Positions 45,504-54,884 of a stretch of 64,000 nucleotides of DNA are shown piece by piece. Where the stretch lies: assembly GCF_000967725.1 (NCBI RefSeq), contig NZ_JXYE01000002.1, positions 1,488,001-1,552,000 on the forward strand, given 5' to 3'. Source of the stretch: Loktanella sp. S4079 (GTDB lineage Bacteria; Pseudomonadota; Alphaproteobacteria; Rhodobacterales; Rhodobacteraceae). The notes beneath the pieces are model-generated. The model was not told the origin of the DNA. It searched no databases and saw nothing but the letters and a program-made list of their open reading frames with translations. The translations under genes and the position numbers were made by a program. The stretch's first letter is position 1, and each line of letters begins with the position of its first letter.

Positions 45504-45548
45504 TGCGCGAACCTGACAGGGAAACGACCTGACGTAAATCCCGTGATG

Positions 45549-45618
45549 CCGCATTGCAGCGAATTGACAGGGGTACAAAATATCGGATAATCATATTAAT
45601 GAGCAATAAAGTTGCGCA
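45549..45618 (+). promoter_or_regulatory. ecm control region: imperfect PhaR-like site and AAAGTTGCGCA
   Basis: On the minus strand CTGCAATGCGG (45549-45559) is one base off the CTGC-N3-GCAG pattern seen twice at ccr. AAAGTTGCGCA at 45608-45618 shares 11 bases with the reverse complement of the ccr site TGCGCAACTTT. It ends 20 bp ahead of the ecm start, so it would overlap the leader or the promoter start region. Confidence 0.35.
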
Positions 45619-45638
45619 CGAAATTAGAGGACCCAGAA

Positions 45639-47606
45639 ATGTCGCAGACGCAGAAAGATCGCCCATGGCTATTTCGGACCTACGCGGGTCACTCGACCGC
45701 GGCCGCCTCTAACGCGCTTTACCGCGGCAATCTGGCAAAGGGGCAAACGGGTCTCTCGGTTGCCTTTGATCTGCCAACACAGACTGGTTACGACAGCGAT
45801 CATATTCTCGCCAAAGGCGAGGTCGGCAAAGTTGGCGTACCTGTTAGCCACCTAGGCGACATGCGGGCCCTGTTCGACAATATCCCGCTTGATCAGATGA
45901 ATACGTCAATGACGATCAATGCGACTGCGCCTTGGTTGCTATCGTTGTATATTGCGGTCGCCGAAGAACAAGGCGCAGATATCAGCGCGCTTCAAGGCAC
46001 CGTTCAAAACGACATCATCAAAGAATACCTGTCGCGCGGCACATATATCTGCCCGCCGGAACCATCGTTGCGGATGATTACGGATGTTGCGGCATATACC
46101 CGCGAACATTTGCCCAAATGGAACCCGATGAACGTCTGTTCATACCATCTGCAAGAGGCCGGAGCGACACCCGAAGAAGAGCTCGCCTTTGCTTTGGCGA
46201 CAGCCACCGCCGTGTTGGACGACTTGAAAGGCAAAGTACCCGCCGAAAACTTCCCAGCTATGGTCGGTCGTATTTCGTTTTTCGTTAACGCAGGCATCCG
46301 TTTCGTGACCGAACTGTGCAAAATGCGCGCCTTTGTCGAGCTGTGGGATGAAATCTGCGCCACACGTTACGGCGTTGAGGACGCCAAGTATCGCCGCTTC
46401 CGCTATGGCGTGCAGGTGAACTCGCTCGGGCTGACGGAGCAACAGCCAGAAAACAACGTATATCGCATCCTACTTGAAACCTTGGCCGTTACGCTTTCGA
46501 AAAAAGCCCGCGCGCGTGCTGTTCAGCTGCCCGCATGGAACGAGGCACTTGGCCTGCCCCGCCCGTGGGATCAGCAATGGTCCCTGCGGATGCAGCAGAT
46601 TTTGGCCTATGAAACCGACCTGCTCGAGTTCGATGATCTATTCGACGGCAACCCCGCCATTGATCGCAAGGTCAACGCGCTGAAGGAAGGTGCCCGCGCC
46701 GAGCTAGCCCAAATTGACGGGATGGGCGGTGCCGTTGGTGCAATCGAATATATGAAATCACGACTTGTCGAAAGCAACGCGACCCGGATCGCAAGTATCG
46801 AAACCGGCGAAACAACGGTTGTAGGCGTGAATAAATGGCAGGCTGGTGAACCGTCACCGCTGACCGCAGGCGACGACGCGATCATGGTATCTGATCCAAA
46901 GGCCGAGGCAGACCAATTGCGCCGCCTCGACGCGTGGAAAGCCAACCGCGATAGTGAAGCAGTCGCCAAAGCGCTAGGCCAACTACGTGCCGCGGCACAA
47001 GACGGCAGCAACGTGATGCCGCCATCAATTGCTTGCGCGCGCGCCGGGGTTACGACCGGCGAATGGGCAGATGTCATTCGATCCGTATTTGGGCAATACC
47101 GTGCACCGACGGGCGTCAGCAGCAATCAGTCGAACCGCACCGAAGGCCTGGACGAATTGCGCGAACAAGTCGATCGGGTAAGCGCGACACTGGGGCGGAG
47201 GCTCAAGTTCTTGGTCGGCAAGCCGGGGCTAGATGGTCACTCAAATGGGGCAGAGCAAATTGCGACCCGCGCACGCGATTGTGGCATGGATATTTCCTAC
47301 GAAGGCATCCGATTGACACCTGACGAAATTGTCGAGGCGGCTCTTGAGGATGAAGCCCATGTCATCGGGCTGTCGATCCTTTCAGGTTCACACCTGCCGC
47401 TGGTCAAAGATGTCATGACAAAATTGCAGGCCGCCGGGATCAGCAACATCCCTGTCATCGTCGGAGGAATCGTTCCAGACGAGGATGCCGAAGCTCTGCG
47501 CGGTATGGGCGTAGCCAAAGTTTACACTCCGAAGGATTTCGAATTGAATGTCATCATGGCTGACATCGTTAACCTTGTTGATGCCCAATTAATCGCCGCA
47601 GAGTAG
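45639..47606 (+). CDS. ecm: Ethylmalonyl-CoA mutase (MeaA type)
   Basis: A 655-residue coenzyme B12-dependent mutase. It begins with the characteristic RPWLFRTYAGHSTAAASNALYRGNLAKGQTGLSVAFDLPTQTG region (quoted in full only in pieces: TYAGHSTA, LPTQTGYDSDH), and the C-terminal B12-binding domain has the base-off motif KPGLDGHSNGAEQIA near residue 538 and the SGSHLP and GGIVPDEDA loops. It converts (2R)-ethylmalonyl-CoA to (2S)-methylsuccinyl-CoA. Being a single chain with its own B12 domain and next to ccr, it is ECM rather than methylmalonyl-CoA mutase. ATG 45639 follows AGAGGACCC. Confidence 0.95.
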   Translation: MSQTQKDRPWLFRTYAGHSTAAASNALYRGNLAKGQTGLSVAFDLPTQTGYDSDHILAKGEVGKVGVPVSHLGDMRALFDNIPLDQMNTSMTINATAPWLLSLYIAVAEEQGADISALQGTVQNDIIKEYLSRGTYICPPEPSLRMITDVAAYTREHLPKWNPMNVCSYHLQEAGATPEEELAFALATATAVLDDLKGKVPAENFPAMVGRISFFVNAGIRFVTELCKMRAFVELWDEICATRYGVEDAKYRRFRYGVQVNSLGLTEQQPENNVYRILLETLAVTLSKKARARAVQLPAWNEALGLPRPWDQQWSLRMQQILAYETDLLEFDDLFDGNPAIDRKVNALKEGARAELAQIDGMGGAVGAIEYMKSRLVESNATRIASIETGETTVVGVNKWQAGEPSPLTAGDDAIMVSDPKAEADQLRRLDAWKANRDSEAVAKALGQLRAAAQDGSNVMPPSIACARAGVTTGEWADVIRSVFGQYRAPTGVSSNQSNRTEGLDELREQVDRVSATLGRRLKFLVGKPGLDGHSNGAEQIATRARDCGMDISYEGIRLTPDEIVEAALEDEAHVIGLSILSGSHLPLVKDVMTKLQAAGISNIPVIVGGIVPDEDAEALRGMGVAKVYTPKDFELNVIMADIVNLVDAQLIAAE

Positions 47607-47711
47607 TATGCGACCCCCTTAGAATTATACTTTTGTACAGACATCGCCCTTTTTATGTGTCGCTGCCAACACAACCGATGCTAGCACGCGGAAACAAAAA
47701 AGGAGACTTGG

Positions 47712-48038
47712 ATGAACCTCGATCTAACCTCAATGTCACGTATTGAGCTGGAAACTCTGAAGACCGAAGTCGAAGCTGCATTGGTGGAAGTCGCGGAGAA
47801 AGAAAAGCAGGCTGCTCGTGATGCCGCTGAAAAAGCGGTTGCCGCATTTGGCTATTCGTTGGCAGATATTACTGGCTCTGGCGGAAGAGGACGCAATGGG
47901 CGTGGCAAATCATTGTCATCACCCAAATACCGCAACCCAGCGGATCCAGAGCAAACATGGACAGGCAAAGGGCGTCAGCCGCAGTGGTTCAAAGAAGCAA
48001 TAGCGGCCGGCCAATCGCCTGACGCGATGGAAATCTAA
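47712..48038 (+). CDS. H-NS family nucleoid protein (HvrA-like)
   Basis: A 108-residue protein with an N-terminal coiled-coil (residues 5-50, ELETLKTEVEAALVEVAEKE) and a C-terminal DNA-binding segment KYRNPADPEQTWTGKGRQPQWF, the AT-hook-like core of H-NS proteins (positions about 77-98; the RQP and W are conserved). Such proteins silence AT-rich DNA and in Rhodobacter (HvrA) tune photosynthesis and nitrogen genes. AAGGAGAC precedes the ATG. It is followed closely by the inverted repeat before deoD. Confidence 0.88.
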   Translation: MNLDLTSMSRIELETLKTEVEAALVEVAEKEKQAARDAAEKAVAAFGYSLADITGSGGRGRNGRGKSLSSPKYRNPADPEQTWTGKGRQPQWFKEAIAAGQSPDAMEI

Positions 48039-48052
48039 TTTCTGGTCTCCAC

Positions 48053-48094
48053 CCTGATGCGTTAGCGGCCTAGACTGGCGACAAACGCATCAGG
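48053..48094 (+). promoter_or_regulatory. RNA hairpin that can sequester the deoD ribosome binding site
   Basis: CCTGATGCGTT (48053-48063) and its exact complement AACGCATCAGG (48084-48094) form an 11-bp perfect stem with a 20-nt loop. The last three bases of the right arm are the start of the Shine-Dalgarno AGGAG (48092-48096) of deoD, so folding would hide part of the ribosome binding site. There is no T-run after it, which argues against a plain terminator. Confidence 0.5.
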
Positions 48095-48103
48095 AGACTT
48101 GAG

Positions 48104-48808
48104 ATGACAACACACATCGGCGCCGAACCAGGCGACATTGCCCCAACCGTTCTAATGCCCGGCGATCCATACCGGGCAAAATGGGCGGCCGAAACCTTTC
48201 TTTCCGACATACGCTGCATCAATCAAGTCCGCGGAATGCTGGGCTTTACCGGTACGTGGAACGGCCACCCAGTGACCATCCACGGGTCGGGAATGGGGAT
48301 GCCCTCGCTTTCTATCTACGCCAACGAGCTCATCAAAGACTTTGACGTGCAAACATTGATTCGCATCGGATCATGTGGCGGTATGCAGGAACATGTAGGC
48401 ATTCGCGATGTGATCTTGGCCATGACCGCCTCGACCCTTTCGACACCGTCCAGCGGTATTTTCAAGGAACTCAATTTTGCGCCCTGTGCAGATTTTGAGT
48501 TGCTCAGCGCCGCGCACAAGGCGGCACAATCCAAAGAAGTCGCGACGCATGTTGGCGGCATCTATTCCTCGGACGTCTTTTATGATGAACGCCCCGATTT
48601 GAATGAACAGATGACGCGGCACGGCATTCTGGGCGTCGAAATGGAAGCCGCAGAGCTATACAACCTTGCCGCGCGTTACGGACGGCGTGCCCTTGCTGTG
48701 CTGACAGTCAGTGACCACCTTATTACGCACGAGGCTCTGCCTGCCGAAGACCGCGAGAAAACATTTGGAGATATGGTAGAAATTGCGCTCGAAGCGGCCT
48801 TTGCCTAG
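48104..48808 (+). CDS. deoD: Purine-nucleoside phosphorylase (hexameric, DeoD type)
   Basis: A 234-residue phosphorylase: [26 protein letters not shown] is the DeoD opening (in part), [19 protein letters not shown] holds the phosphate loop and [13 protein letters not shown] the purine/ribose site. It cleaves (deoxy)purine nucleosides. With the trimeric PNP at 36469 this is the second, unrelated purine-nucleoside phosphorylase in the window. Its mRNA leader can form the hairpin at 48053-48094. The TAG stop shares CTAG with the convergent DUF1989 gene. Confidence 0.95.
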   Translation: MTTHIGAEPGDIAPTVLMPGDPYRAKWAAETFLSDIRCINQVRGMLGFTGTWNGHPVTIHGSGMGMPSLSIYANELIKDFDVQTLIRIGSCGGMQEHVGIRDVILAMTASTLSTPSSGIFKELNFAPCADFELLSAAHKAAQSKEVATHVGGIYSSDVFYDERPDLNEQMTRHGILGVEMEAAELYNLAARYGRRALAVLTVSDHLITHEALPAEDREKTFGDMVEIALEAAFA

Positions 48809-49650
48809 GTGCCGTGGCTCTGATCATACTGATTTACCAATGGTGGAGCCCAGTCCGCTAGGGTTCCATCCGCTGGGCGCAGCACCTCCATCTCAAGAGG
48901 ATAGCAAGCGGCGGCATCGCTAGAATGTTCTGCGCTGCAATCACCACCCGGGCAGGCGCTCAGTACGGCAAGCAAATCAATTTCTGCAAATACCTCAAAA
49001 TAGTCACCCGGACGCACTGGGCTTGCCTTCATAAAATACTGGCCCGTATCGCGGGTAAACCCAGTGCACATAAAGACGTTCAAGACATCATGCACATGTT
49101 GCTCTGCGTCGGACAGTTCTTGCCCAGTATGCGCGGCCAACGCGCGGGTCAGATTTGAATGACAACAATGATGATAGTCTTCGCCAGATAACAGCCGCCC
49201 AGTATAAGGATCACATCGTGTGCCGATTACGTCGTGCACAGAGCCACCGTAGGCGTCGATCCCATACCAATCCAAAGTATCATGCGTAACCGTTGCCATG
49301 GGGCGCAAATACGGAAAACACGACCACAAACGGTCCCCGGTCGAAACATGCGTGCCATGCAATGCCCGCGTTTTGCCCGAATAGAACCGTTCAGCGAGAT
49401 TGCTTGCATTGAACAAATTCAGATCGCCGACCTGTGGACCCTCAACAGAGTGAATACGCATAAAGTGCCCCGCTGGCACAACAACTGTCGCGGCCTCACG
49501 CGGCGGGACAACTGCACGGGTTGTTGTCATCAACTGCGCACGCGCCGCATCGTAAATCACCATATTCGGCGAAGGCAGAGTCTCAGTTGGATAACAAATA
49601 ACTGGCGGTACAGCGCGGCGTTCATCCGCATCATTGGGTGGCTCAGCCAT
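48805..49650 (-). CDS. DUF1989 (urea carboxylase-associated) family protein
   Basis: A 281-residue protein of the DUF1989 family, whose members sit next to urea carboxylase or act in guanidine/urea metabolism in other bacteria. Conserved segments are [42 protein letters not shown] and [14 protein letters not shown] (first given in part), with several His and Cys that could bind metal. No urea carboxylase or allophanate hydrolase lies nearby, so its role here is open. ATG 49650 is a reasonable start; 13 further codons are open upstream. Confidence 0.82.
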   Translation of the reverse strand: MAEPPNDADERRAVPPVICYPTETLPSPNMVIYDAARAQLMTTTRAVVPPREAATVVVPAGHFMRIHSVEGPQVGDLNLFNASNLAERFYSGKTRALHGTHVSTGDRLWSCFPYLRPMATVTHDTLDWYGIDAYGGSVHDVIGTRCDPYTGRLLSGEDYHHCCHSNLTRALAAHTGQELSDAEQHVHDVLNVFMCTGFTRDTGQYFMKASPVRPGDYFEVFAEIDLLAVLSACPGGDCSAEHSSDAAACYPLEMEVLRPADGTLADWAPPLVNQYDQSHGT

Positions 49651-49704
49651 TATGCAGAACCACCCTGTATCAAAGGAAACGCCGCCCAACGGCGGCGCCT
49701 AATC

Positions 49705-50484
49705 TTAGACAACTCGCTCAACCATCATGCCTTTGATGTGCGCGATGGCTTTGGCGGGGTTCAGGCCCTTGGGGCATGTCTTGGCGCAGTTCATGATGGT
49801 GTGGCAGCGGTACAGTTTGAACGGATCTTCCAAATCATCCAAACGCTCGCCCGTTGCTTCATCACGGCTGTCGATGATCCAGCGGTACGCGTGCAACAGT
49901 GCTGCTGGTCCGAGGTAACGATCACTGTTCCACCAGTATGACGGGCAAGATGTCGAGCATGACGCACACATCACACATTCATACAGGCCATCCAGCTTTT
50001 TACGGTCTTCGATCGACTGCTTCCATTCTTTTGCAGGACGGTTTGTCTTTGTCTCAAGCCAAGGCATGATCGACGCGTGCTGTGCATAGAAATGGGTCAG
50101 GTCAGGGATCAGATCCTTGATCACTGGCATGTGCGGCAGCGGGTAAATCTTTACGTCGCCTTTGATCTCATCAAGGCCGTAAATACAGGCCAGCGTGTTG
50201 ATCCCGTCGATGTTCATCGCACAAGAGCCACAGATACCTTCGCGGCAAGAACGACGGAAGGTCAGCGTTGGGTCAATCTCGTTCTTGATTTTGATCAGAA
50301 CGTCCAGAACCATCGGGCCGCACGTATCCATATCAACGAAATATGTGTCCAGCTGCGGGTTTTTGCCGTCATCAGGGTTCCAGCGATAGATCTGGACCTT
50401 GCGCAGATTTGTTGCGCCTTCGGGCTTTGGCCATGTTTTCCCGACGGTCATGCGGGAATTCTTAGGGAGTGTCAGTTGCACCAT
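49705..50484 (-). CDS. sdhB: Succinate dehydrogenase iron-sulfur subunit
   Basis: A 259-residue subunit with the three cluster motifs: [21 protein letters not shown] (2Fe-2S, about residues 73-93; quoted with first and last Cys), [16 protein letters not shown] (4Fe-4S) and [17 protein letters not shown] (3Fe-4S). It carries electrons from the flavin of SdhA to ubiquinone at SdhCD. It is the last gene of the operon sdhC-sdhD-sdhA-two lipoprotein genes-sdhB. Confidence 0.97.
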   Translation of the reverse strand: MVQLTLPKNSRMTVGKTWPKPEGATNLRKVQIYRWNPDDGKNPQLDTYFVDMDTCGPMVLDVLIKIKNEIDPTLTFRRSCREGICGSCAMNIDGINTLACIYGLDEIKGDVKIYPLPHMPVIKDLIPDLTHFYAQHASIMPWLETKTNRPAKEWKQSIEDRKKLDGLYECVMCASCSTSCPSYWWNSDRYLGPAALLHAYRWIIDSRDEATGERLDDLEDPFKLYRCHTIMNCAKTCPKGLNPAKAIAHIKGMMVERVV

Positions 50485-50526
50485 AGTGATGTTCCTTCCG
50501 TCACGGACAGTATTGCCCGAAAATTT

Positions 50527-50823
50527 TTACAAAGACCGCAACCGCGCGGGGCGGATAGGCGGTTCGCCGGTCAGATCAATGACACAGCTTTCATAAACCT
50601 CGAACGGGTCACGCCCGCGTAGAAAATCTGCTGAAAGGCCGATCTCGATACCGGTCGACATTCCAGTTTCGCTATTCATCCCGACGGTCACGCCACCCGT
50701 TGGAGCCTGAGCCGCTTGTGCACGTTTTTCACAACGCTGTGCCGCCTCTTCAGGCGTGGGCGGTGTCGGTGAACAAGCCGCGGCCAGTCCAGCCATCATG
50801 ATGAATGCGAATGATTGTTTCAC
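50527..50823 (-). CDS. Small lipoprotein inside the sdh operon (second)
   Basis: A 98-residue predicted lipoprotein with the lipobox LAAAC (residues about 13-17) followed by a proline-rich linker SPTPPTPEEAAQRC and a short domain with GVTVGMNSETGMSTGIEIGLSAD and a later cysteine (YESCVIDLTG). I do not recognise it. The start is GTG 50823, which overlaps the stop of the preceding lipoprotein gene by 4 bp (GTGA). Its place between sdhA and sdhB suggests a link to assembly or stability of the complex, but that is inference. Confidence 0.7.
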   Translation of the reverse strand: MKQSFAFIMMAGLAAACSPTPPTPEEAAQRCEKRAQAAQAPTGGVTVGMNSETGMSTGIEIGLSADFLRGRDPFEVYESCVIDLTGEPPIRPARLRSL

Positions 50824-51143
50824 AGGCTGACCCCCAACATACCCGATGCAGCGCATCGCGCCGTTTCAGGGCGTGCAAGAATATCGACAATCAACTCAGA
50901 GGTCGCGTCATCCACCCCAACAACCGCTGCTTCGGCGATTGTGAGAATTTCTGCGCCAGAGGCGTTGTCGATAATGCAGTCGGTGACAGGTGTCGCGTCA
51001 ACGCCGGGCAGCTTGGCCGCAACGACGTTGTTCACCACACCTTTGGCCGCTGTCCGGGCCAAGACATCGCCCTGCGCGCCGATGTCTTGCATGCAGCCCG
51101 CAAGAGCCATGCCAACAACGCCAAGAAGGGCCAGCGCGCGCAT
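50820..51143 (-). CDS. Small lipoprotein inside the sdh operon (first)
   Basis: A 107-residue predicted lipoprotein: [17 protein letters not shown] has a clear lipobox (LAGC, cysteine 17). The mature part, MQDIGAQGDVLARTAAKGVVNNVVAAKLPGV and further, has two more cysteines (VTDCIID, TARCAAS) that may pair. I do not recognise the family. The ATG overlaps the sdhA stop by one base and its end overlaps the next lipoprotein gene by 4 bp, so it is translated with the operon. Confidence 0.72.
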   Translation of the reverse strand: MRALALLGVVGMALAGCMQDIGAQGDVLARTAAKGVVNNVVAAKLPGVDATPVTDCIIDNASGAEILTIAEAAVVGVDDATSELIVDILARPETARCAASGMLGVSL

Positions 51144-52948
51144 CAGAACGTCCGCTCTTTTGGTGCGATCTTCGCCTCTGAAATCCCGCCTTCGGCCTCG
51201 GTTGTCAGCGGCGCGGTGATGACGGGGCGGTGGCTTAGGGTCACCTTGTTGCCGTCAACGTGGCTGATGGTGTGCACCCGCCAGTTTTCGTCGTCACGTG
51301 TCGCGTAATCTTCGTGCGCGTGTGCGCCACGGCTTTCTTTACGCGCCTCGGCACCAACAATCGTTGCCAATGCGTTTGGCATCAGGTTGGTCAGCTCAAG
51401 CGTTTCCATCAGGTCAGAGTTCCAGACAAGACTGCGGTCGGTGACCTTGAGGTCATCCAATTTGCCCGCAATCGCTGTCATCTTCTCAACGCCTTCAGCA
51501 AGGGTTTTGTCTGTACGGAACACAGCCGCATCAGCCTGCATTGCCTTTTGCATTTCCAAACGCAGATCAGCAGTTGCAACGTTACCGTTTGCATTACGCA
51601 AACCATCAAAGCGGTCGAAACATGCGTCAACAGATGGTTGGTTCAACGTTGGGTTTGCAGCAGCGCGGTCAACAACCTGACCCGCGCGGATCGCGGCGGC
51701 ACGGCCAAACACCACAAGGTCAATCAGCGAGTTCGACCCCAGACGGTTCGCACCGTGGACAGAGGCACAGCCCGCCTCACCCACTGCCATCAGACCGGGA
51801 ACAATCGCATTCGGGTCTTTGGCGGTTGGGTTCAGAACCTCACCGTAGTAGTTCGTTGGGATACCACCCATGTTGTAGTGAACCGTTGGTAGAACCGGGA
51901 TCGGCTCTTTGGTCACGTCAACACCTGCGAAAATTTTGGCCGATTCAGAAATACCGGGCAAACGTTCCGCCAGTGCTTCGGCTGGCAGGTGGTTCAGGTT
52001 CAGGTGGATGTGATCGCCACCGGGACCAACACCGCGACCTTCGCGAATTTCCATTGTCATACAGCGGCTGACATAGTCACGTGGCGCAAGGTCTTTGTAG
52101 TTGGGCGCATAGCGTTCCATGAAACGCTCACCCTCAGAGTTGGTCAGGTAACCACCCTCACCACGGGCACCTTCGGTGATCAGGCAGCCAGAGCCGTAAA
52201 TACCGGTTGGGTGGAACTGGACGAATTCCATATCCTGCAGCGCAAGACCCTGACGGGCAACCATGCCGCCACCGTCACCTGTACAGGTGTGGGCAGACGT
52301 CGCGCTGAAATAGGCACGGCCATAACCGCCAGTCGCCAGAACAACCATTTTGGCGTTAAAGACGTGCATTGTACCGTCGTCGAGCTTCCAGCAGACAACA
52401 CCCTGACAAACGCCGTCTTCGGACATGATCAGATCAAGCGCAAAATATTCGATGTAGAATTCAGCCTGCTGTTTCAGCGACTGACCATAAAGCGTGTGAA
52501 GGATCGCGTGGCCAGTCCGGTCAGCAGCGGCACAAGTCCGTTGTACGGGCGGGCCTTCACCAAATTCAGTTGTGTGGCCACCGAATGGGCGCTGGTAAAT
52601 CTTACCCTCTTCGGTCCGGCTGAATGGCACACCGTAGTGCTCTAGCTCGTACACCGCTTTGGGGGCTTCGCGCGCAAGGTACTCCATTGCGTCAGTATCA
52701 CCCAGCCAGTCAGAGCCTTTCACAGTGTCATACATGTGCCACTGCCAGCTATCTGGGCCCATGTTACCAAGGGACGCAGCGATACCACCTTGGGCAGCAA
52801 CAGTGTGCGAACGTGTTGGGAAAACCTTTGAAATACAAGCGGTGCGCAGACCCTGCTCTGCCAGACCCAATGTTGCGCGCAGGCCAGCGCCGCCAGCGCC
52901 AACAACAATCGCGTCATAATTATGGGTTTCGTATTCGTATGCAGCCAT
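51143..52948 (-). CDS. sdhA: Succinate dehydrogenase flavoprotein subunit
   Basis: A 601-residue subunit. The FAD-binding start is [21 protein letters not shown], the covalent-FAD histidine is in [13 protein letters not shown] (about residue 46), and [21 protein letters not shown] plus the [12 protein letters not shown] segment hold substrate-binding residues. It oxidises succinate to fumarate on the cytoplasmic side of the inner membrane. Lies between sdhD and the two lipoprotein genes. Confidence 0.98.
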   Translation of the reverse strand: MAAYEYETHNYDAIVVGAGGAGLRATLGLAEQGLRTACISKVFPTRSHTVAAQGGIAASLGNMGPDSWQWHMYDTVKGSDWLGDTDAMEYLAREAPKAVYELEHYGVPFSRTEEGKIYQRPFGGHTTEFGEGPPVQRTCAAADRTGHAILHTLYGQSLKQQAEFYIEYFALDLIMSEDGVCQGVVCWKLDDGTMHVFNAKMVVLATGGYGRAYFSATSAHTCTGDGGGMVARQGLALQDMEFVQFHPTGIYGSGCLITEGARGEGGYLTNSEGERFMERYAPNYKDLAPRDYVSRCMTMEIREGRGVGPGGDHIHLNLNHLPAEALAERLPGISESAKIFAGVDVTKEPIPVLPTVHYNMGGIPTNYYGEVLNPTAKDPNAIVPGLMAVGEAGCASVHGANRLGSNSLIDLVVFGRAAAIRAGQVVDRAAANPTLNQPSVDACFDRFDGLRNANGNVATADLRLEMQKAMQADAAVFRTDKTLAEGVEKMTAIAGKLDDLKVTDRSLVWNSDLMETLELTNLMPNALATIVGAEARKESRGAHAHEDYATRDDENWRVHTISHVDGNKVTLSHRPVITAPLTTEAEGGISEAKIAPKERTF

Positions 52949-52968
52949 TGTTCAGTTGCTCCGCGGAA

Positions 52969-53340
52969 TTAAAGGGCGATGCGCACGATTGCGAAGATCG
53001 CAAAAGCGGCAGCAGTATAGGAAAGGCAAGTCATGCCAATGATCAGCGCTTTACGGGTCATACCACCAGTATAGTCTTCGATGGTCGCACGGACACCGTT
53101 CGCAAAGTGGTTAAAGCCAACCAGCATTGTAAGCAGCGCAATCGTCGCAGGCACTGGGCGTTGGTAATAGGCGATCACCTCTTCATAGGGTGACCCTAGG
53201 ATCGCACCGAATGTAAAGATAAACAGCACCACCAGCGGCACAAGCGCCACAGAGGTTACAGTCATATGCCAATGATGCTCGGTACCTGTTTTTGCAGAAC
53301 CAAGACCAGCAGCCCGTTTACGGTCAGTCATAAAAGCCAT
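52969..53340 (-). CDS. sdhD: Succinate dehydrogenase membrane anchor subunit
   Basis: A 123-residue protein with three membrane segments (about residues 27-50, 60-80 and 95-118). GSAKTGTEHHWHMTVTSVAL is the usual alphaproteobacterial SdhD start and HFANGVRATIEDYTGG contains the heme-ligand/quinone-site histidine and the Asp-Tyr pair. It anchors SdhAB with SdhC. Spaced 12 bp from sdhC and 20 bp from sdhA. Confidence 0.93.
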   Translation of the reverse strand: MAFMTDRKRAAGLGSAKTGTEHHWHMTVTSVALVPLVVLFIFTFGAILGSPYEEVIAYYQRPVPATIALLTMLVGFNHFANGVRATIEDYTGGMTRKALIIGMTCLSYTAAAFAIFAIVRIAL

Positions 53341-53352
53341 GATCTGCCTCCC

Positions 53353-53742
53353 TTAAAGAACGATAACGACAAAGATTGTCAGCAAAACAGAGACCACCAA
53401 CGCGGCTTGCGCGTATAGCTCGGACTGGTCGACCTCAAGCATGCGACCCGAGTCCCAGATCAGGTGACGAACACCGAAAAGCATGTGGTACCACATCGCC
53501 CAAGTCGACAAGAACAAGACCAGATCACCAAACCAGCTTGTCAGGAAACCGTTCGCGATAGCGAATGCCTCTGCCCCAACAGATGCGGCCACGAACCACC
53601 ATACAATCATGAGCGCCGAAACCAGCAGCGAAAGACCAGTGATACGGGTAAAGATCGACGACATCGAAGTCCATTGTGGTCGATAGTATTGCCCGATCAT
53701 AAACGGAGACAGCGGACGTTTGTCCTGAGGATTGTCGGCCAT
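53353..53742 (-). CDS. sdhC: Succinate dehydrogenase cytochrome b556 subunit
   Basis: A 129-residue protein with three membrane segments. RPLSPFMIGQYYRPQWTSMSSIFTRITG is the SdhC signature (in part), with conserved Ser and Arg of the ubiquinone site, and MWYHMLFGVRHLIWD supplies the heme histidine. ATG 53742 follows AAGAAGGGAAC. The open frame continues upstream to 53916, but that part reads through the operator at 53879-53914 and is not credible as protein. First gene of the sdh operon. Confidence 0.93.
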   Translation of the reverse strand: MADNPQDKRPLSPFMIGQYYRPQWTSMSSIFTRITGLSLLVSALMIVWWFVAASVGAEAFAIANGFLTSWFGDLVLFLSTWAMWYHMLFGVRHLIWDSGRMLEVDQSELYAQAALVVSVLLTIFVVIVL

Positions 53743-53878
53743 GAATGTTCCCTTCTTTGGCTTGGCTGCCATTTCGGTCGCGCCTTTGATCTTGTTTTGC
53801 ACCAGTTCCCAACAAGAGTCACGCAGTGGAACCCGCATAAACGCTGAAATAATACGCCAATTTTGAAATTTTCGCAAT

Positions 53879-53914
53879 TTTGTGATCACACATTTTTTCC
53901 ATGTGATCACAAAC
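53879..53914 (-). promoter_or_regulatory. Paired TGTGATCACA operator upstream of sdhC
   Basis: Two copies of the perfect 10-bp palindrome TGTGATCACA start at 53881 and 53902, exactly 21 bp apart (two helical turns). Both are embedded in a larger dyad with TTT before the first and AAA after the second. The same pair with the same spacing stands upstream of sucC at 62470-62505. The element begins about 140 bp ahead of the sdhC start. Confidence 0.7.
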
Positions 53915-54217
53915 AATAAGCTGACTTATTTTGTCGGATTTTACACCGAGCGTAACATCATAACGCCGGCGGCCTAACGAAGAACGCCCGAGCAAGCTTT
54001 CCTACATCAAATAACTTTGCCCCCCTATCCTCTGCGCAGCGAACGGCAGCTAAGAGCCCAGCTTGACATATGCTGCGAGTGCGCCGAATGTCGGCTTGGC
54101 GACCAATTTTGCTTCGAAACCGAAAACAGTTCGATTAGCTCAGAATGCCAAAAACTTGCTTATATCGCAGCATAAAGAGTAAAATGGCCCACCAGATCTG
54201 GATAAACGTGCAGCACG
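53915..54217. other. Intergenic DNA with no recognisable gene
   Basis: About 300 bp between the sdhC operator and the nucleotidyltransferase gene. No open frame longer than about 40 codons looks coding on either strand. The middle part (about 54035-54130) has a mixed composition that gives the impression of a decayed repeat or coding remnant, but I cannot identify it. No tRNA is seen. Confidence 0.5.
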
Positions 54218-54769
54218 ATGACTTTTGACACTTCGAAATTCGCACATCTGCCTTTGCATCAAAATCTAGTAACGTCGGCATATGAAGCTTTTGCCAGCGC
54301 ACCCGACGTTCGCGCTATTGTCCTTGTCGGCTCGCTGGTTTCTGGCAAAGGTGATAGGGTGTCGGACGCCGATGTCGTGGTCTTCACCTGTAACGACTAC
54401 CACCGAAACAGCGTGGATGGATACAAGAGATTCGAAGCTGGCAAAGAAATCATCTATTGCCTTCAAAGCGATGGCAACGGACCCACTAGGTTTCGTAAGT
54501 ATCTGTTTGGAGACCTAACGAGTGCCGAAATCCACTGCATGGACTTATCTGCGCCTCTCCGATTGTCCAAACCGTTCCAGATACTCATTGACAAAGATGA
54601 CCTCGTGTCAAAACGCACGACAGATGCCCCTCCGATCAAGCATGAAGACTTCCCGGTTTATGAAAATGGTGACGAGGGCCTCATTTGGGAATTGGTTGAC
54701 TGCATAAAGTGGTTGAGCCGAGGCAACACCGACTTGGCCAAAGGTTATCTACGGCGGCTGGGGGGATGA
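54218..54769 (+). CDS. Nucleotidyltransferase-fold protein
   Basis: A 183-residue protein. VLVGSLVSGKGDRVSDADVVVF (residues about 36-57) has the GS-x9-10-DxD pattern of polymerase-beta-like nucleotidyltransferases, as in aminoglycoside nucleotidyltransferases and minimal MNT toxins/antitoxins. The rest, with GNGPTRFRKYLFGDLTSAEIHCMDLS, supplies a further acidic strand. I cannot name its substrate. It is alone between the sdh and malyl-CoA operons, on the opposite strand, flanked by non-coding DNA, which suggests acquired DNA. GTTTTTATT-like sequence lies downstream but no clear terminator. Confidence 0.7.
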   Translation: MTFDTSKFAHLPLHQNLVTSAYEAFASAPDVRAIVLVGSLVSGKGDRVSDADVVVFTCNDYHRNSVDGYKRFEAGKEIIYCLQSDGNGPTRFRKYLFGDLTSAEIHCMDLSAPLRLSKPFQILIDKDDLVSKRTTDAPPIKHEDFPVYENGDEGLIWELVDCIKWLSRGNTDLAKGYLRRLGG

Positions 54770-54884
54770 GCTCTAGAACCGTATCAGCAACCTAAAGCGG
54801 CCATTCATACTATTGGAGCAAACGACAGCTTCGTCTACCTTAAACACTGAGCCTGGTTTTTATTCCAATAGCTACGCAACGCGT

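Noticed and set aside
47619..47640. TTAGAATTATAC after ecm as a second Irr box
   Set aside because: Only the left half-site fits; there is no TTCTAAA half.
49234..49941. 235-codon open frame on the plus strand
   Set aside because: It runs antisense across the DUF1989 and sdhB genes, both clearly real; the translation is low in hydrophobic pattern and Arg/Cys/His rich, as shadows are.
51260..52645. Several 170-220-codon plus-strand frames
   Set aside because: All are antisense to sdhA, which has every expected motif.
53743..53916. N-terminal extension of sdhC, and the similar extension of sucC at 62467-62601
   Set aside because: Both begin MFVIT because both read through the same TGTGATCACA operator; SdhC and SucC have well-defined starts downstream.
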